Made by a program: the position numbers and the translations under genes. A model generated the notes under the pieces. That model did no database searches. It was not told the origin of the DNA and saw nothing but the letters and a program-made list of their open reading frames with translations. A DNA stretch of 64,000 nucleotides from a bacterium (GTDB taxonomy: Bacteria; Elusimicrobiota; Elusimicrobia; Elusimicrobiales; UBA9959): the NCBI GenBank assembly GCA_021811185.1, contig JAJZPL010000001.1:1-64000 (forward strand). The letters are read 5' to 3'. Shown here one piece after another: positions 42,315-50,438 of the stretch; position 1 is the first letter of the stretch, and each line of letters begins with the position of its first letter.

Positions 42315-43562
42315 ATGAAATTTTTCCCCGGGATCTGCAGCCTGTTGCTTCTTGCCGCGCCGGCCCGCGCGCGCGCGGCGGACGGCGGGCCGGATAAAGC
42401 CGCCGGGGAGATTTCCGCCCGGGTGGTCAAAGAACCGGCCGGCCTTGAGGAGCTGTTCTCTAAAAGCCTCTTCAGGCAGCTGTCGCTGAAAGAACTGGCC
42501 GGCGTGCTTTCCGGGGTGTATGAAAAGAACGGGGCGGTAACACGCGTAGTGTTGGTCAGTTCCGCCGCGGCCTCCGGCCATTATGTTTTCGAGACCTCGC
42601 TCGGGTACAGGGTGCCGGCCGCGCTCGGGCTGGACCCGGAGGGCAAGGTGAACAACCTCTTCTTCGGGACCCCTTCCCGGATAAACCCGGCGCTGGCCGC
42701 GGCGGCCGCCTCGCTGGCGGCGCTGCCCGGCCGCGCGGGCCTGCTGGTCCGCCGGCTGGACGGGAGCGGGGAAACGCTGCAGGCGCTGAACGAGAACGAG
42801 GCTTTCGCCGCGGGCGCGGCCTTCAAACTTTACGTGCTGGGCGCCCTGCTGGAGCGCAAGGTGCCGTGGAGCAGGGTCTTCACGCTGAAAGAAGAAGACA
42901 AGTCCCTGCCGCCGGGCCTGCTGAGCTCCTGGCCGGACGGGGCGCCGCTGACGGCGCACACGCTGGCCGCGCTGATGCTTTCGGCCGGGGACAACACCGC
43001 GGCCGACGCGCTGGTCTCGGGGATAGGGCGCAGGAATATCGAGAACTCGCTGGCGGCGCTGGGCGCCTCGCCCGGAGGGCTGAAGCCTTTCCTGAAAACC
43101 TCGGAGATGTTCAGGCTGCGCGCCGACACCCAGGCCGCGCTTAAATACTTTAACCTGCCGGAGGCTGAGAAATACGGTTTCCTGGCGGACTTGGCCGGGA
43201 CTCCGCTGCCGGCCGGGGAATTAAAGCCGAGCGCTTTCGGCCTGGACAAGATAGAATGGCCCGCCACGCCGGCCGGCCTGTGCCGCGTAATGGACTACCT
43301 GCGCGTAAAGGACGACCGGCGCGCGCTGGAACTTCTGGCCATGAACCCGGGCCCGGTCCCGGCCGGGGCGGCTTTCTATTACGCCGGCTACCGGGGGGCC
43401 TCGGAGCCGGGGGTGCTCTCCATGACCTGGCTCGTAAAGGATAAAAATTCCGGCTGGTACTGCCTTTCCGCCGTCTGGAACGACAACGTTGAAAAACTGG
43501 AGGAAGGCAGGTTCTTCGCCATAATGCGGTCCGCGCTGGCCGCGCTTGCCAACCCGGACTAG
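42315..43562 (+). CDS. Class A beta-lactamase-like exported protein lacking the catalytic Ser
   Basis: Start set at 42315 (415 residues, signal peptide MKFFPGICSLLLLAAPARA), the ATG nearest the leader; the longer frame from 42261 adds a hydrophilic extension. The C-terminal domain from about residue 120 follows class A beta-lactamase-like serine hydrolases: FAAGAAFKLYVLGALL, LPPGLLSSWPDG, TLAALMLSAGDNTAADAL. The S-x-x-K motif reads A168-A-F-K171 and SDN reads G225-D-N, so the nucleophile is absent. An ~80-residue N-terminal domain precedes it. TATAAT ends six bases before the ATG and there is no ribosome site. Possibly a binding protein for cell-wall peptides. Confidence 0.75.
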   Translation: MKFFPGICSLLLLAAPARARAADGGPDKAAGEISARVVKEPAGLEELFSKSLFRQLSLKELAGVLSGVYEKNGAVTRVVLVSSAAASGHYVFETSLGYRVPAALGLDPEGKVNNLFFGTPSRINPALAAAAASLAALPGRAGLLVRRLDGSGETLQALNENEAFAAGAAFKLYVLGALLERKVPWSRVFTLKEEDKSLPPGLLSSWPDGAPLTAHTLAALMLSAGDNTAADALVSGIGRRNIENSLAALGASPGGLKPFLKTSEMFRLRADTQAALKYFNLPEAEKYGFLADLAGTPLPAGELKPSAFGLDKIEWPATPAGLCRVMDYLRVKDDRRALELLAMNPGPVPAGAAFYYAGYRGASEPGVLSMTWLVKDKNSGWYCLSAVWNDNVEKLEEGRFFAIMRSALAALANPD

Positions 43563-43592
43563 AAGACCGGGCTTTGCCCCGCCTTATGGCCC

Positions 43593-43621
43593 TTGACAAT
43601 GATTTTTCACGCTATTAAACT
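43593..43621 (+). promoter_or_regulatory. Sigma-70-type promoter for the HESEH protein gene
   Basis: TTGACA at 43593-43598 and TAAACT at 43616-43621, spacer 17 bases. The ATG at 43658 is 36 bases further on. Confidence 0.7.
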
Positions 43622-43657
43622 CTAAATACAGGCTTAGTTGGTCTTAAGGGTATCCAT

Positions 43658-45517
43658 ATGAATAAACTGCTATTGGCTTTTTTCCTGGCGCTGCCGGCCT
43701 ACCCGGTTTTTGCGCAGCTTACCGAACCGGAGCAGGCTCTGGCGCAGAAGTGCCAGGACAATATCGACCCGGCCGGGAAACAGCTTTCCCCGGAAACGGC
43801 CGACGAATGCGTCAAGGGGTTCAACGCCGGCGAGCCCGAGACGATGATCAAAAGATACTCCGACGAGGACCCCGAAGCCGCCAGCCGCGCGCTGGGCTAC
43901 AATAACGCGCTGCTCGACCTGAAAAAGATAGTGGTAAAGCAGAACGGCTACAACGCGGCCAAAGCGCTGCAGCGGGTACTGGAGAACCCCAACTGCACCC
44001 TGTGCGAAATGGACCTGGGCCCCAAGCCCGAGAAGATCTTCGGCTGGGTGGAAAAATACGCCGGCGACCGCCTTGAGGAAGTAAAGAAAGGCGTCCGCAC
44101 CTGGGACGCCCTTGGCCCGGTGCGCACCAAGTCCCTTTCCTCCGAAGCGTACTCCCGGACCAGGGAGGACTGGAACGAGCAGAAAATAATGAGCCGCTAC
44201 GCGGAGCTTTCCACCTGGGCCGAGAAGGAAACCGACAAGCTGGTGGCCGCTTCCGGGCTGAGCACCGCGAGCGCAGTCGGCGCCGCCGGGCTGGTCCCGG
44301 TGCTGCGCGAGGACCTGATCTTCGCCGAGGACGCCCCTTACCGCGCCAAGCTGGACGCGCTGGGCGTAAAAGCCGCCGCCGCGGCGGCTCCCGCCAAGCC
44401 CGCGGCGCCTTCCGCGGCCGACAAGAAAGCCAAGGAGCTGGCCGCCGCCGGCGGCAAACTGGACGCCATGGCCGGGCGCACGGGCGACCAGAGCGAGTAT
44501 TTGAACCAGACTTTCGATAACACCGCGGCCGGCAAGCCCGCCGCGCTGGGCGGCGCCGGCACGGGCGCCGCGGCGGTAAAACCCGGCGCTTCCGCCGCCA
44601 TAGCCCCGGTCAAGATGACCGCGGACCAGGAAGCCGAACTGGGCAAGCAGATGATCCGCACGGAAGACGGCAAGCTCAAGGGCAGCCTGGTGGACGTGAT
44701 GGACCAGACCGAGGCAGGCAAGCGCACGATAGCTTTCTACGGGGACAAGAAATTCGCGGCGGCCGGCAGCAACAAGCTGGATTTCGGCTTCCAGCGGGAG
44801 CCGGGCGTGTTCGGCTTCTGGGACCCGGGCGCGAAGCAGATAAAGATGAACAGCGAGATCGCCGAGGAATTCGCCGCCAAGCGCGGGCTGACCCCGGAGC
44901 AGCTGCTTAAGGACCCCGCCGCCATGAAAGACCTGGCCGTTTACATCTCGCCCACTTTCGTGCACGAGTCCGAGCACCAGAACCAGACCGCTCGCGCCAT
45001 AGCGGACGGCATCGATTATAAGAAATACTCCAACGGCACCAGCGACGACCCCTATACCCGGGCCAAGGAGAACCTCTCCAACAAGTGGTCGGCCGAGCAC
45101 ATGATAGAGTACTGCTCCAAGAACGGCGGCGCGGGCTGCTTCACCAAGTTCAACGCCATGCACGCCGACAACGCCGACAAGTTCATGCAGGGCGGCATGG
45201 AAGCGCTCGACACGCTGAAGGCCCCGCTCTACCCCAAGATCGACAGCATGGAGGGCGGCACCGCCCGCGAGTTCAAGATGGCCCAGTCCTATGCCAAGCA
45301 GCTCGGCGCGCTGGAGGCCAAGCAGAAGGCCACCCCCGCCGCCATGACCGAAGAGGAAAAGCAGGACCTGAAGGACTACAAGGAAATGATGGACTCCCGC
45401 TTCAAGTGGTACACGGTGACCTACCGCGAAGCCGTGGACGGCGAGAAAGAGGCGCTGGCTTTCCGCAAGAAATACGCCTCGAGCGGGCTCGGCCTTTCCG
45501 TGCCCGCTGGCCTTTAA
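43658..45517 (+). CDS. Secreted HExxH protein, putative zinc peptidase
   Basis: A 619-residue protein with a signal peptide (MNKLLLAFFLALPAYPVFA). Residues 1-235 are helical with four cysteines (32, 51, 113, 116); an Ala/Lys/Pro-rich linker spans ~236-320; the C-terminal part contains a zinc-peptidase-like motif HESEH at 436-440 in ISPTFVHESEHQNQ, the ISPTFVHE context being typical of a membrane- or wall-acting peptidase helix. I cannot name a family; the third zinc ligand is not obvious. Followed after 16 bases by a small exported protein. Confidence 0.7.
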   Translation: MNKLLLAFFLALPAYPVFAQLTEPEQALAQKCQDNIDPAGKQLSPETADECVKGFNAGEPETMIKRYSDEDPEAASRALGYNNALLDLKKIVVKQNGYNAAKALQRVLENPNCTLCEMDLGPKPEKIFGWVEKYAGDRLEEVKKGVRTWDALGPVRTKSLSSEAYSRTREDWNEQKIMSRYAELSTWAEKETDKLVAASGLSTASAVGAAGLVPVLREDLIFAEDAPYRAKLDALGVKAAAAAAPAKPAAPSAADKKAKELAAAGGKLDAMAGRTGDQSEYLNQTFDNTAAGKPAALGGAGTGAAAVKPGASAAIAPVKMTADQEAELGKQMIRTEDGKLKGSLVDVMDQTEAGKRTIAFYGDKKFAAAGSNKLDFGFQREPGVFGFWDPGAKQIKMNSEIAEEFAAKRGLTPEQLLKDPAAMKDLAVYISPTFVHESEHQNQTARAIADGIDYKKYSNGTSDDPYTRAKENLSNKWSAEHMIEYCSKNGGAGCFTKFNAMHADNADKFMQGGMEALDTLKAPLYPKIDSMEGGTAREFKMAQSYAKQLGALEAKQKATPAAMTEEEKQDLKDYKEMMDSRFKWYTVTYREAVDGEKEALAFRKKYASSGLGLSVPAGL

Positions 45518-45533
45518 GTTCCGGAGAACAACG

Positions 45534-46109
45534 ATGAAAAACATCCTTACGGCTTTCTTGTTCTGCCTGGCGGCCGCGCCCGCGGCCGGCGGCGAGGCGC
45601 CCGGCCCGCAGCCTTATACCGAGCCCGGTTATTTCTCCGTGACCTTCCCGCAGGGGTGGGTTAAAAAAGAAGAGGGCCTGGGTCTTTCCGCCGACGAGAA
45701 GAAGGTTTACGGCACGGAGTATTTCGGTCCCTCGGCCGACGGCCTGGCCGTGCGGGTGGGCGTGTATTACTACGCCCCGGGCAACCTGGTGCAGGCCACC
45801 CCCGAGAAGTTTATCCAGCTGCATTCCAGGCCCGCCATCGGGATCAACCTGGACGGCAAGGTGTACGGCCCGGTGAAGGCGGGCCGGGCGGGGAATTTTT
45901 ACGCCAAGGTCTTCGAGCGCAAGGTCTTCGAGTACCGGCCGGCCGACGCGCTGCACCCGAAGAAGCTGCACGTGTACGAAAAGTTCGCGGTGGTGCCGGT
46001 CAAGAACGGTTTCTTCGTGCTGAATTTCTACGCGCCTATGGACCTGGCCAGGGCCAACCTCAAGTTCTACGACCAGGTCCTGGCCTCGTTCAAGCCGCTG
46101 CTGCGCTGA
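45534..46109 (+). CDS. Exported protein, PsbP/DUF1795-like
   Basis: A 191-residue protein with a signal peptide ending around residue 20. The mature part begins with EPGYFSVTFPQGW and continues as a mixed alpha/beta domain ending VLASFKPLLR, resembling PsbP/MOG1-like (DUF1795) proteins. Function unknown. GGAG lies 8 bases upstream of the ATG; it probably shares the promoter of the HESEH gene. Confidence 0.65.
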   Translation: MKNILTAFLFCLAAAPAAGGEAPGPQPYTEPGYFSVTFPQGWVKKEEGLGLSADEKKVYGTEYFGPSADGLAVRVGVYYYAPGNLVQATPEKFIQLHSRPAIGINLDGKVYGPVKAGRAGNFYAKVFERKVFEYRPADALHPKKLHVYEKFAVVPVKNGFFVLNFYAPMDLARANLKFYDQVLASFKPLLR

Positions 46110-46136
46110 ACCGGAGGCCCCGCAGCCTTAGAAACT

Positions 46137-47594
46137 ATGCCGCTTAAAAACAAAGAAAAACCCGCCGAGCTCAAGCCCCAGCCCGAGGCGCCGCTGCGGG
46201 CGCTGTATAAGAAAACTTTCGGGCGCGAGCCTGAACTTTTCGAGCCGCTCAAGGCCGACGGTTCCGCGCGCCGCCTGTTCCGGCTGAAGGACGGGGACCG
46301 CTCCGTGATCGGGGCGTTCGGCCCCGACAAGCTGGAGAACCGCGCTTTCCTGGAATTCTCCCGGAGGTTCCGTGCCGAGAAACTGCCGGTGCCCGAGATC
46401 TACGGCGAGGACCAGCCCCAGGGCGTCTACCTCGAGGAGGACCTGGGCAGCACCACGCTGTTCGAATTTCTCACCGCCGAGCGGAAAGGCCAGGACATCC
46501 CGGCGCAGGTAGGCGCGGCCTATAAAAAAACGCTGGAGTGGCTGCCGCGCTTCCAGGCGCAGGTCTCCAAAGGCATGGACCTTTCGCACTGCTACCCGCG
46601 CGCGAGCTTCGACCGCCAGTCCATCATGTGGGACCTGAACTATTTCAAGTACTACTTCCTTAAACTCGCCAAGATCCCTTTCAACGAGCAGAAGCTGGAG
46701 GACGATTTCCTGCGCTTCACGGAGTTCCTGCTGGAGGCGCCGTCGGATTCCTTCCTGTACCGGGATTTCCAGAGCCGCAACATCATGCTGCGCGGCGGCG
46801 AACCCTGGTTCATAGACTACCAGGGCGGGCGCCGGGGCGCGCCGCACTACGACGTGGCCTCGCTGCTGTACGACGCCAAGGCCGACCTGCCGCCCGAGAC
46901 GCGCGCGGCGCTGCGCCGGCATTACCTGGCGGCCGCCGGCCTGGAGACCAAGGCCTTTACGCGCCACTACCACGCTTTCGTCTATATCCGCATCATGCAG
47001 GCCATGGGCGCGTACGGCCTGCGCGGTTTCTACGAGGGGAAGACGCATTTCCTGCAGAGCGTGCCCTACGCCGTGCGCAACATCGAGTGGCTGCTCCGGA
47101 ACGCCGAGCTCGAGGTGAAGGTGCCCGAGCTGACGCAGTGCTTCAGGCATATCGCCGCCTCTTCTTACCTGCGCCAGTTTGGAAAAACTAAGCTCGGATT
47201 GACGGTGCGCATCACGAGTTTCTCGTTCAAGAACGGACTGCCGATGGACGACAAGGGGCACGGCGGCGGCTTCGTGTTCGACTGCCGCGCCTTGCCGAAC
47301 CCGGGCCGCTACGAGCAGTACGCGCAGCTGACCGGCAAGGACAAGCCGGTGATCGAGTTCCTGCAGAAGGAGCCCGAGGTGGAAAAATACCTGGGGCACG
47401 TCTTCGGCATCCTGGACGCCAGCGTGGAGAACTACCTCTCCCGGAACTTCACTTCGCTGATGGTCAACTTCGGCTGCACCGGCGGGCGGCACCGCTCGGT
47501 GTACTGCGCCGAGGCGCTGGCCGCGCACGTAAAAGAAAAATACGGCGCCAGGGTGGAGCTGACCCACCGGGAACAGCCGGAGCTGAACAAGTGA
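46137..47594 (+). CDS. AmgK-like sugar kinase fused to RapZ C-terminal domain
   Basis: A 485-residue fusion. Residues ~20-330 are an aminoglycoside-phosphotransferase-fold kinase (FLYRDFQSRNIML with catalytic D210, WFIDYQGGRRG with metal ligand D228), matching AmgK, the anomeric kinase of N-acetylmuramate/N-acetylglucosamine. Residues ~352-475 match the C-terminal domain of RapZ/YvcJ (FDCRALPNPGRYEQY, GKDKPVIEFLQ, NFGCTGGRHRSVYCAEAL); in RapZ this part binds glucosamine-6-phosphate and RNA. The RapZ kinase half is absent. It overlaps murU by four bases (GTGA). Together they suit direct salvage of MurNAc to UDP-MurNAc, perhaps with amino-sugar sensing built in. Confidence 0.85.
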   Translation: MPLKNKEKPAELKPQPEAPLRALYKKTFGREPELFEPLKADGSARRLFRLKDGDRSVIGAFGPDKLENRAFLEFSRRFRAEKLPVPEIYGEDQPQGVYLEEDLGSTTLFEFLTAERKGQDIPAQVGAAYKKTLEWLPRFQAQVSKGMDLSHCYPRASFDRQSIMWDLNYFKYYFLKLAKIPFNEQKLEDDFLRFTEFLLEAPSDSFLYRDFQSRNIMLRGGEPWFIDYQGGRRGAPHYDVASLLYDAKADLPPETRAALRRHYLAAAGLETKAFTRHYHAFVYIRIMQAMGAYGLRGFYEGKTHFLQSVPYAVRNIEWLLRNAELEVKVPELTQCFRHIAASSYLRQFGKTKLGLTVRITSFSFKNGLPMDDKGHGGGFVFDCRALPNPGRYEQYAQLTGKDKPVIEFLQKEPEVEKYLGHVFGILDASVENYLSRNFTSLMVNFGCTGGRHRSVYCAEALAAHVKEKYGARVELTHREQPELNK

Positions 47595-48304
47595 AGGCCA
47601 TGGTCTTCGCGGCCGGGCTGGGCACGCGCCTGCGCCCGCTTACGGATACTCTGCCCAAAGCGCTCGTCGACGTGAACGGCGCGCCCATGCTGGAGCTGGT
47701 TATCCGCCGCCTGGCCGCCGCCGGCGTGGGCGAGCTGGTGGTGAACACCCATCATTTCCACGAGAAGATAGCCGGCTTCCTGGCCTCGAAGAATAATTTC
47801 GGCCTGCGGATAGAACTTTCGCGCGAGGAGGCTTTCCCGCTGGAGACCGGCGGCGGGCTTAAAAAAGCCGCGGCTTTTTTCGACGACGGCAGACCATTTT
47901 TCGCCTACAACGCGGACGTTTATTCCGAGCTGGACCTGGGCGCGCTTTACGGGGCGCACCGGGCCTCCGGCGCGCTGGCCACGCTGGCGGTCAGGGAAAG
48001 GCCGTCGAAAAGGCGTTTGATGTTCGACGCCGGCATGAACCTGAAAGGCAGGGAAGGGGAAGCGGCGGACGCGGGCCTGAGGCCGCTGGCCTTCAGCGGC
48101 ATCCAGGTGCTGTCGCCTGAAATTTTTAAAAAAATTACCGAGGAAGGCGTTTTCTCGGTGACCGCGGCCTACCTGCGCCTGGCCGCCGCCGGCGAAAAGA
48201 TAAAAGGTTTCGAGGACAAGTCGCCTTTCTGGTGCGACATCGGGGACCTGGAGCGGCTGGAGGCGGTCCGTTCCCGCGCCAGGGCTCATAAAAAGGTAAA
48301 ATAG
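47591..48304 (+). CDS. murU: N-acetylmuramate-1-phosphate uridylyltransferase-like nucleotidyltransferase
   Basis: A 237-residue sugar nucleotidyltransferase starting with GTG: AMVFAAGLGTRLRPLTDTLPK is the nucleotide-binding signature, LVVNTHHFHEKI and FAYNADVYSELD follow. It is closest in form to MurU, which makes UDP-MurNAc from MurNAc-1-phosphate in the recycling route that bypasses fosfomycin-sensitive MurA. Coupling to the AmgK-like kinase supports this; a mannose-1-phosphate guanylyltransferase is the main alternative. Confidence 0.85.
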   Translation: MKAMVFAAGLGTRLRPLTDTLPKALVDVNGAPMLELVIRRLAAAGVGELVVNTHHFHEKIAGFLASKNNFGLRIELSREEAFPLETGGGLKKAAAFFDDGRPFFAYNADVYSELDLGALYGAHRASGALATLAVRERPSKRRLMFDAGMNLKGREGEAADAGLRPLAFSGIQVLSPEIFKKITEEGVFSVTAAYLRLAAAGEKIKGFEDKSPFWCDIGDLERLEAVRSRARAHKKVK

Positions 48305-48307
48305 TGC

Positions 48308-49087
48308 ATGGCTTCAAGGATAGCGGACGGCTCCGAAGTTTACTGGGACGGGCGGCATTACGACGCCTTCAACCAGCCTTACCAGGACGACCTTAAATTT
48401 TATCTCGCCGAGGCGCGCAAGGCCCGCGGCCCCGTGCTGGAACTCGCCTGCGGCACCGGCCGCCTGACCATTCCCCTTCGCAAAAAAGGCGTGGACATAA
48501 CCGGCCTGGACCTGGCCGCCCCCATGCTGGAACAGGCGCGGGCCAAGGCCGCCGCGGCCGGGGCGGAGATAGCCTTTCTGCGCGGCGACGCCCGCAAATT
48601 CCGCCTGAAGAAGAAGTTCAAGCTTGTCTTCATGGCCTTCAATTCCATGCAGCACCTGGGCAAAGCTGAGGACCTGGCCGGGCTGTTCTGCAGCGTGGCC
48701 GCCCACCTGGCCCCGGGCGGACGTTTTATTTTCGACATCTTCAATCCGGACCCCATGTACCTGATAAGGGATACGGAGGAGCTGCTGCCGGTGGCCTATT
48801 ATGACGACCCCGCGGGCGGCGGCAAAGTGCTGGTGAACGAGTCCTATTCCTATGATAAGGCCGCGCAGGTCTCGCGCCTGACCTGGCATTACCGCAGCGA
48901 GAAAACCGGCAAAACCCTTAAAAAAAGCCTTAATTTACGGTGTTTTTTTCCGCAGGAGCTGCTGGCGCTGGTGCGGTATAACGGTTTCCGGGTGCTGTCC
49001 CGCTACGGGGATTTCCTAAGGAAGCCTTTCACCGGCTCTTCCCGCAAACAGATCGTGATCTGCGCGCCCAGCGCCGGGGCCCGTTAA
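48308..49087 (+). CDS. Class I SAM-dependent methyltransferase
   Basis: A 259-residue protein with motif I VLELACGTGRLTIPL and a GLDLAAPMLEQAR ribose-binding strand, then LAPGGRFIFDIFNP. The C-terminal half has a beta-sandwich-like insertion typical of small-molecule methyltransferases of this class. It starts three bases after murU and is the last gene of the 46137-49087 unit; substrate unknown. Confidence 0.8.
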   Translation: MASRIADGSEVYWDGRHYDAFNQPYQDDLKFYLAEARKARGPVLELACGTGRLTIPLRKKGVDITGLDLAAPMLEQARAKAAAAGAEIAFLRGDARKFRLKKKFKLVFMAFNSMQHLGKAEDLAGLFCSVAAHLAPGGRFIFDIFNPDPMYLIRDTEELLPVAYYDDPAGGGKVLVNESYSYDKAAQVSRLTWHYRSEKTGKTLKKSLNLRCFFPQELLALVRYNGFRVLSRYGDFLRKPFTGSSRKQIVICAPSAGAR

Positions 49088-49115
49088 CCGTCTCTTGGCC
49101 GCTTGGCCGTCTGAT

Positions 49116-49191
49116 GCGCATAGCGCTTGTTACGGCATGGCCAAAGGCCTAACGAGCATAGCTCCTGATGCGGCACAGCCATAGGCTTGAA
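49116..49191. repeat. Two tandem 38-bp units, each with two small palindromes
   Basis: Unit 1 is 49116-49153 and unit 2 is 49154-49191. Each has an 11-base palindrome at offset 0 (GCGCATAGCGC; GAGCATAGCTC) and another at offset 23 (GGCCAAAGGCC; AGCCATAGGCT). The arms differ between units in a compensating way, so pairing is kept. A GGCC-GCTT-GGCC motif just upstream may be a decayed third copy. It lies between a methyltransferase gene and the rpsF promoter. Confidence 0.65.
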
Positions 49192-49215
49192 AAGTCTCCC
49201 GATATTTGGTATCCT
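49187..49215 (+). promoter_or_regulatory. Promoter of the rpsF operon
   Basis: TTGAAA at 49187-49192 and TATCCT at 49210-49215 with a 17-base spacer. The -10 ends only 9 bases before the rpsF ATG, so the transcript should begin within a few bases of the start codon. Confidence 0.7.
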
Positions 49216-49224
49216 AAACCTACT

Positions 49225-49533
49225 ATGAACACTTATGAGTTGATGTTGATCATTAATCCGCAGATTTCCGACGCCGAAGTCGGGGAAGCGGTGGATAAAG
49301 CCAAGAAGCTCCTCACCGACGAGAAAGCCGAGGTACTTGCCGAAGACAGGCTGGGACGCAAGAAGTTCTCCCACGCCATAGGCAAAAACCGCGACGGTTT
49401 CTACGTCTATATGAAGGTGAAGGCCGCTCCCGAGAGCGTGAAGGTTATTACCCACGGCCTCAAACTGCAGGAAACCGTGCTGCGCGCCATGATGATGAAA
49501 GCCAACGTGGAGCAGCCGGTAAAGAAAGCCTGA
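49225..49533 (+). CDS. rpsF: Ribosomal protein bS6
   Basis: Start set at 49225 (102 residues, MNTYELMLIINPQ), the normal S6 start; a longer frame from 49168 would run through the promoter. The protein shows the ferredoxin-like S6 pattern with LGRKKFSHAIGKNRDGFYVYM. bS6 pairs with bS18 in the 30S platform. First gene of rpsF-ssb-rpsR-rplI. No ribosome site precedes it, consistent with a leaderless start. Confidence 0.93.
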   Translation: MNTYELMLIINPQISDAEVGEAVDKAKKLLTDEKAEVLAEDRLGRKKFSHAIGKNRDGFYVYMKVKAAPESVKVITHGLKLQETVLRAMMMKANVEQPVKKA

Positions 49534-49555
49534 GGCAGCAGACCTCGGGCCGCCC

Positions 49556-50008
49556 ATGGAAATACGGATCCCAGAATTAAACCAGATCCTTATCGCCGGC
49601 AGGCTTACGCGCGACCCCGAGTTGCGCTTTACGCAGAAAGGCCAGGGCGTGTGTTCCTTCTCGTTGGCGGCAAACCGCCGCTACAAGGACCCGGCCACCG
49701 GCGAGTGGAAAGACGACACTACGTTCGTGTCGGTTGCGGTGTGGGGCCCGGCGGCCGAACGCTGCAAGGAAAAGCTGAGGAAAGGCAGCCCTGTAATGGT
49801 AGAGGGCAGGCTGGCGAGCTCGGAGTATACCGACAAAGCCGGCCAGAAGCGCAAAGAACTTAAGATCAACGCGCGCAGGGTGCAGTCGCTGGCATCCGGA
49901 GCGGCGGCCCCCGAAGGCGGAGAGGCCGTCCCGCACGACGCGGAAGAAGTTCCCGCCGAAACAGGGCCGAAAGGCGACTCTTCCGGCATAGAAGAAGTAC
50001 CGTTTTAA
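49556..50008 (+). CDS. ssb: Single-stranded DNA-binding protein
   Basis: A 150-residue protein: OB fold in residues 1-110 (ILIAGRLTRDPELRFT, TTFVSVAVWGPAAERC, GSPVMVEGRL), then a disordered acidic tail ending EEVPF, a variant of the usual DDDIPF tip that recruits repair proteins. Located in the conserved slot between rpsF and rpsR. Confidence 0.92.
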   Translation: MEIRIPELNQILIAGRLTRDPELRFTQKGQGVCSFSLAANRRYKDPATGEWKDDTTFVSVAVWGPAAERCKEKLRKGSPVMVEGRLASSEYTDKAGQKRKELKINARRVQSLASGAAAPEGGEAVPHDAEEVPAETGPKGDSSGIEEVPF

Positions 50009-50076
50009 ATTAAAGCCAATGGCAGCGCCGTATCGGGGGCATAGCCCGCAGAACGGCTCAGACAGGAGCAAACATT

Positions 50077-50424
50077 ATGGAGAATAACGAAACTACCCCC
50101 AAGCCGGCCGAAGCCGCCGCCCCCGCGCCCGTCGCGCGGCCCGCAGGCGCGCCGCCCATGCACCGCTCGTCCGAGGGCCCCAGGCGCCCCGGCGGCCCCG
50201 GAGGCCGCGGCCGCTTCGCCCCGCGCCGCAAGGTGTGCAGGCTCTGCGCCGAGCACATCGACCTTGTGGACTACAAGCAGGCGCAGATCGTGAAGACCTT
50301 CTGCACCGACACCGGCAAAATGCTTTCCCGGCGCATCACCGGCGCCTGCGCCAAGCACCAGCGCCAGATAATGAGGGCGGTAAAGATCAACCGCAACCTG
50401 TCCCTCATGTCCTATAACGGCTAA
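50077..50424 (+). CDS. rpsR: Ribosomal protein bS18, N-terminally extended
   Basis: 115 residues, about 40 more than usual. The core starts at about residue 48 (FAPRRKVCRLCAEHIDLVDYK) and has the typical LSRRITGACAKHQRQIMRAVK block. The first ~47 residues are Pro/Ala/Gly/Arg-rich and probably disordered. GGAG lies 10 bases before the ATG. Confidence 0.92.
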   Translation: MENNETTPKPAEAAAPAPVARPAGAPPMHRSSEGPRRPGGPGGRGRFAPRRKVCRLCAEHIDLVDYKQAQIVKTFCTDTGKMLSRRITGACAKHQRQIMRAVKINRNLSLMSYNG

Positions 50425-50438
50425 TTGGAGCAATTAAC

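Noticed and set aside
43670-45544. 624-codon open frame opposite the HESEH gene
   Set aside because: Shadow; composition is unlike that of real proteins here and the plus-strand gene has a promoter and signal peptide.
49168-49224. Longer start for rpsF
   Set aside because: The extension would be translated from the promoter region and is absent from normal bS6.
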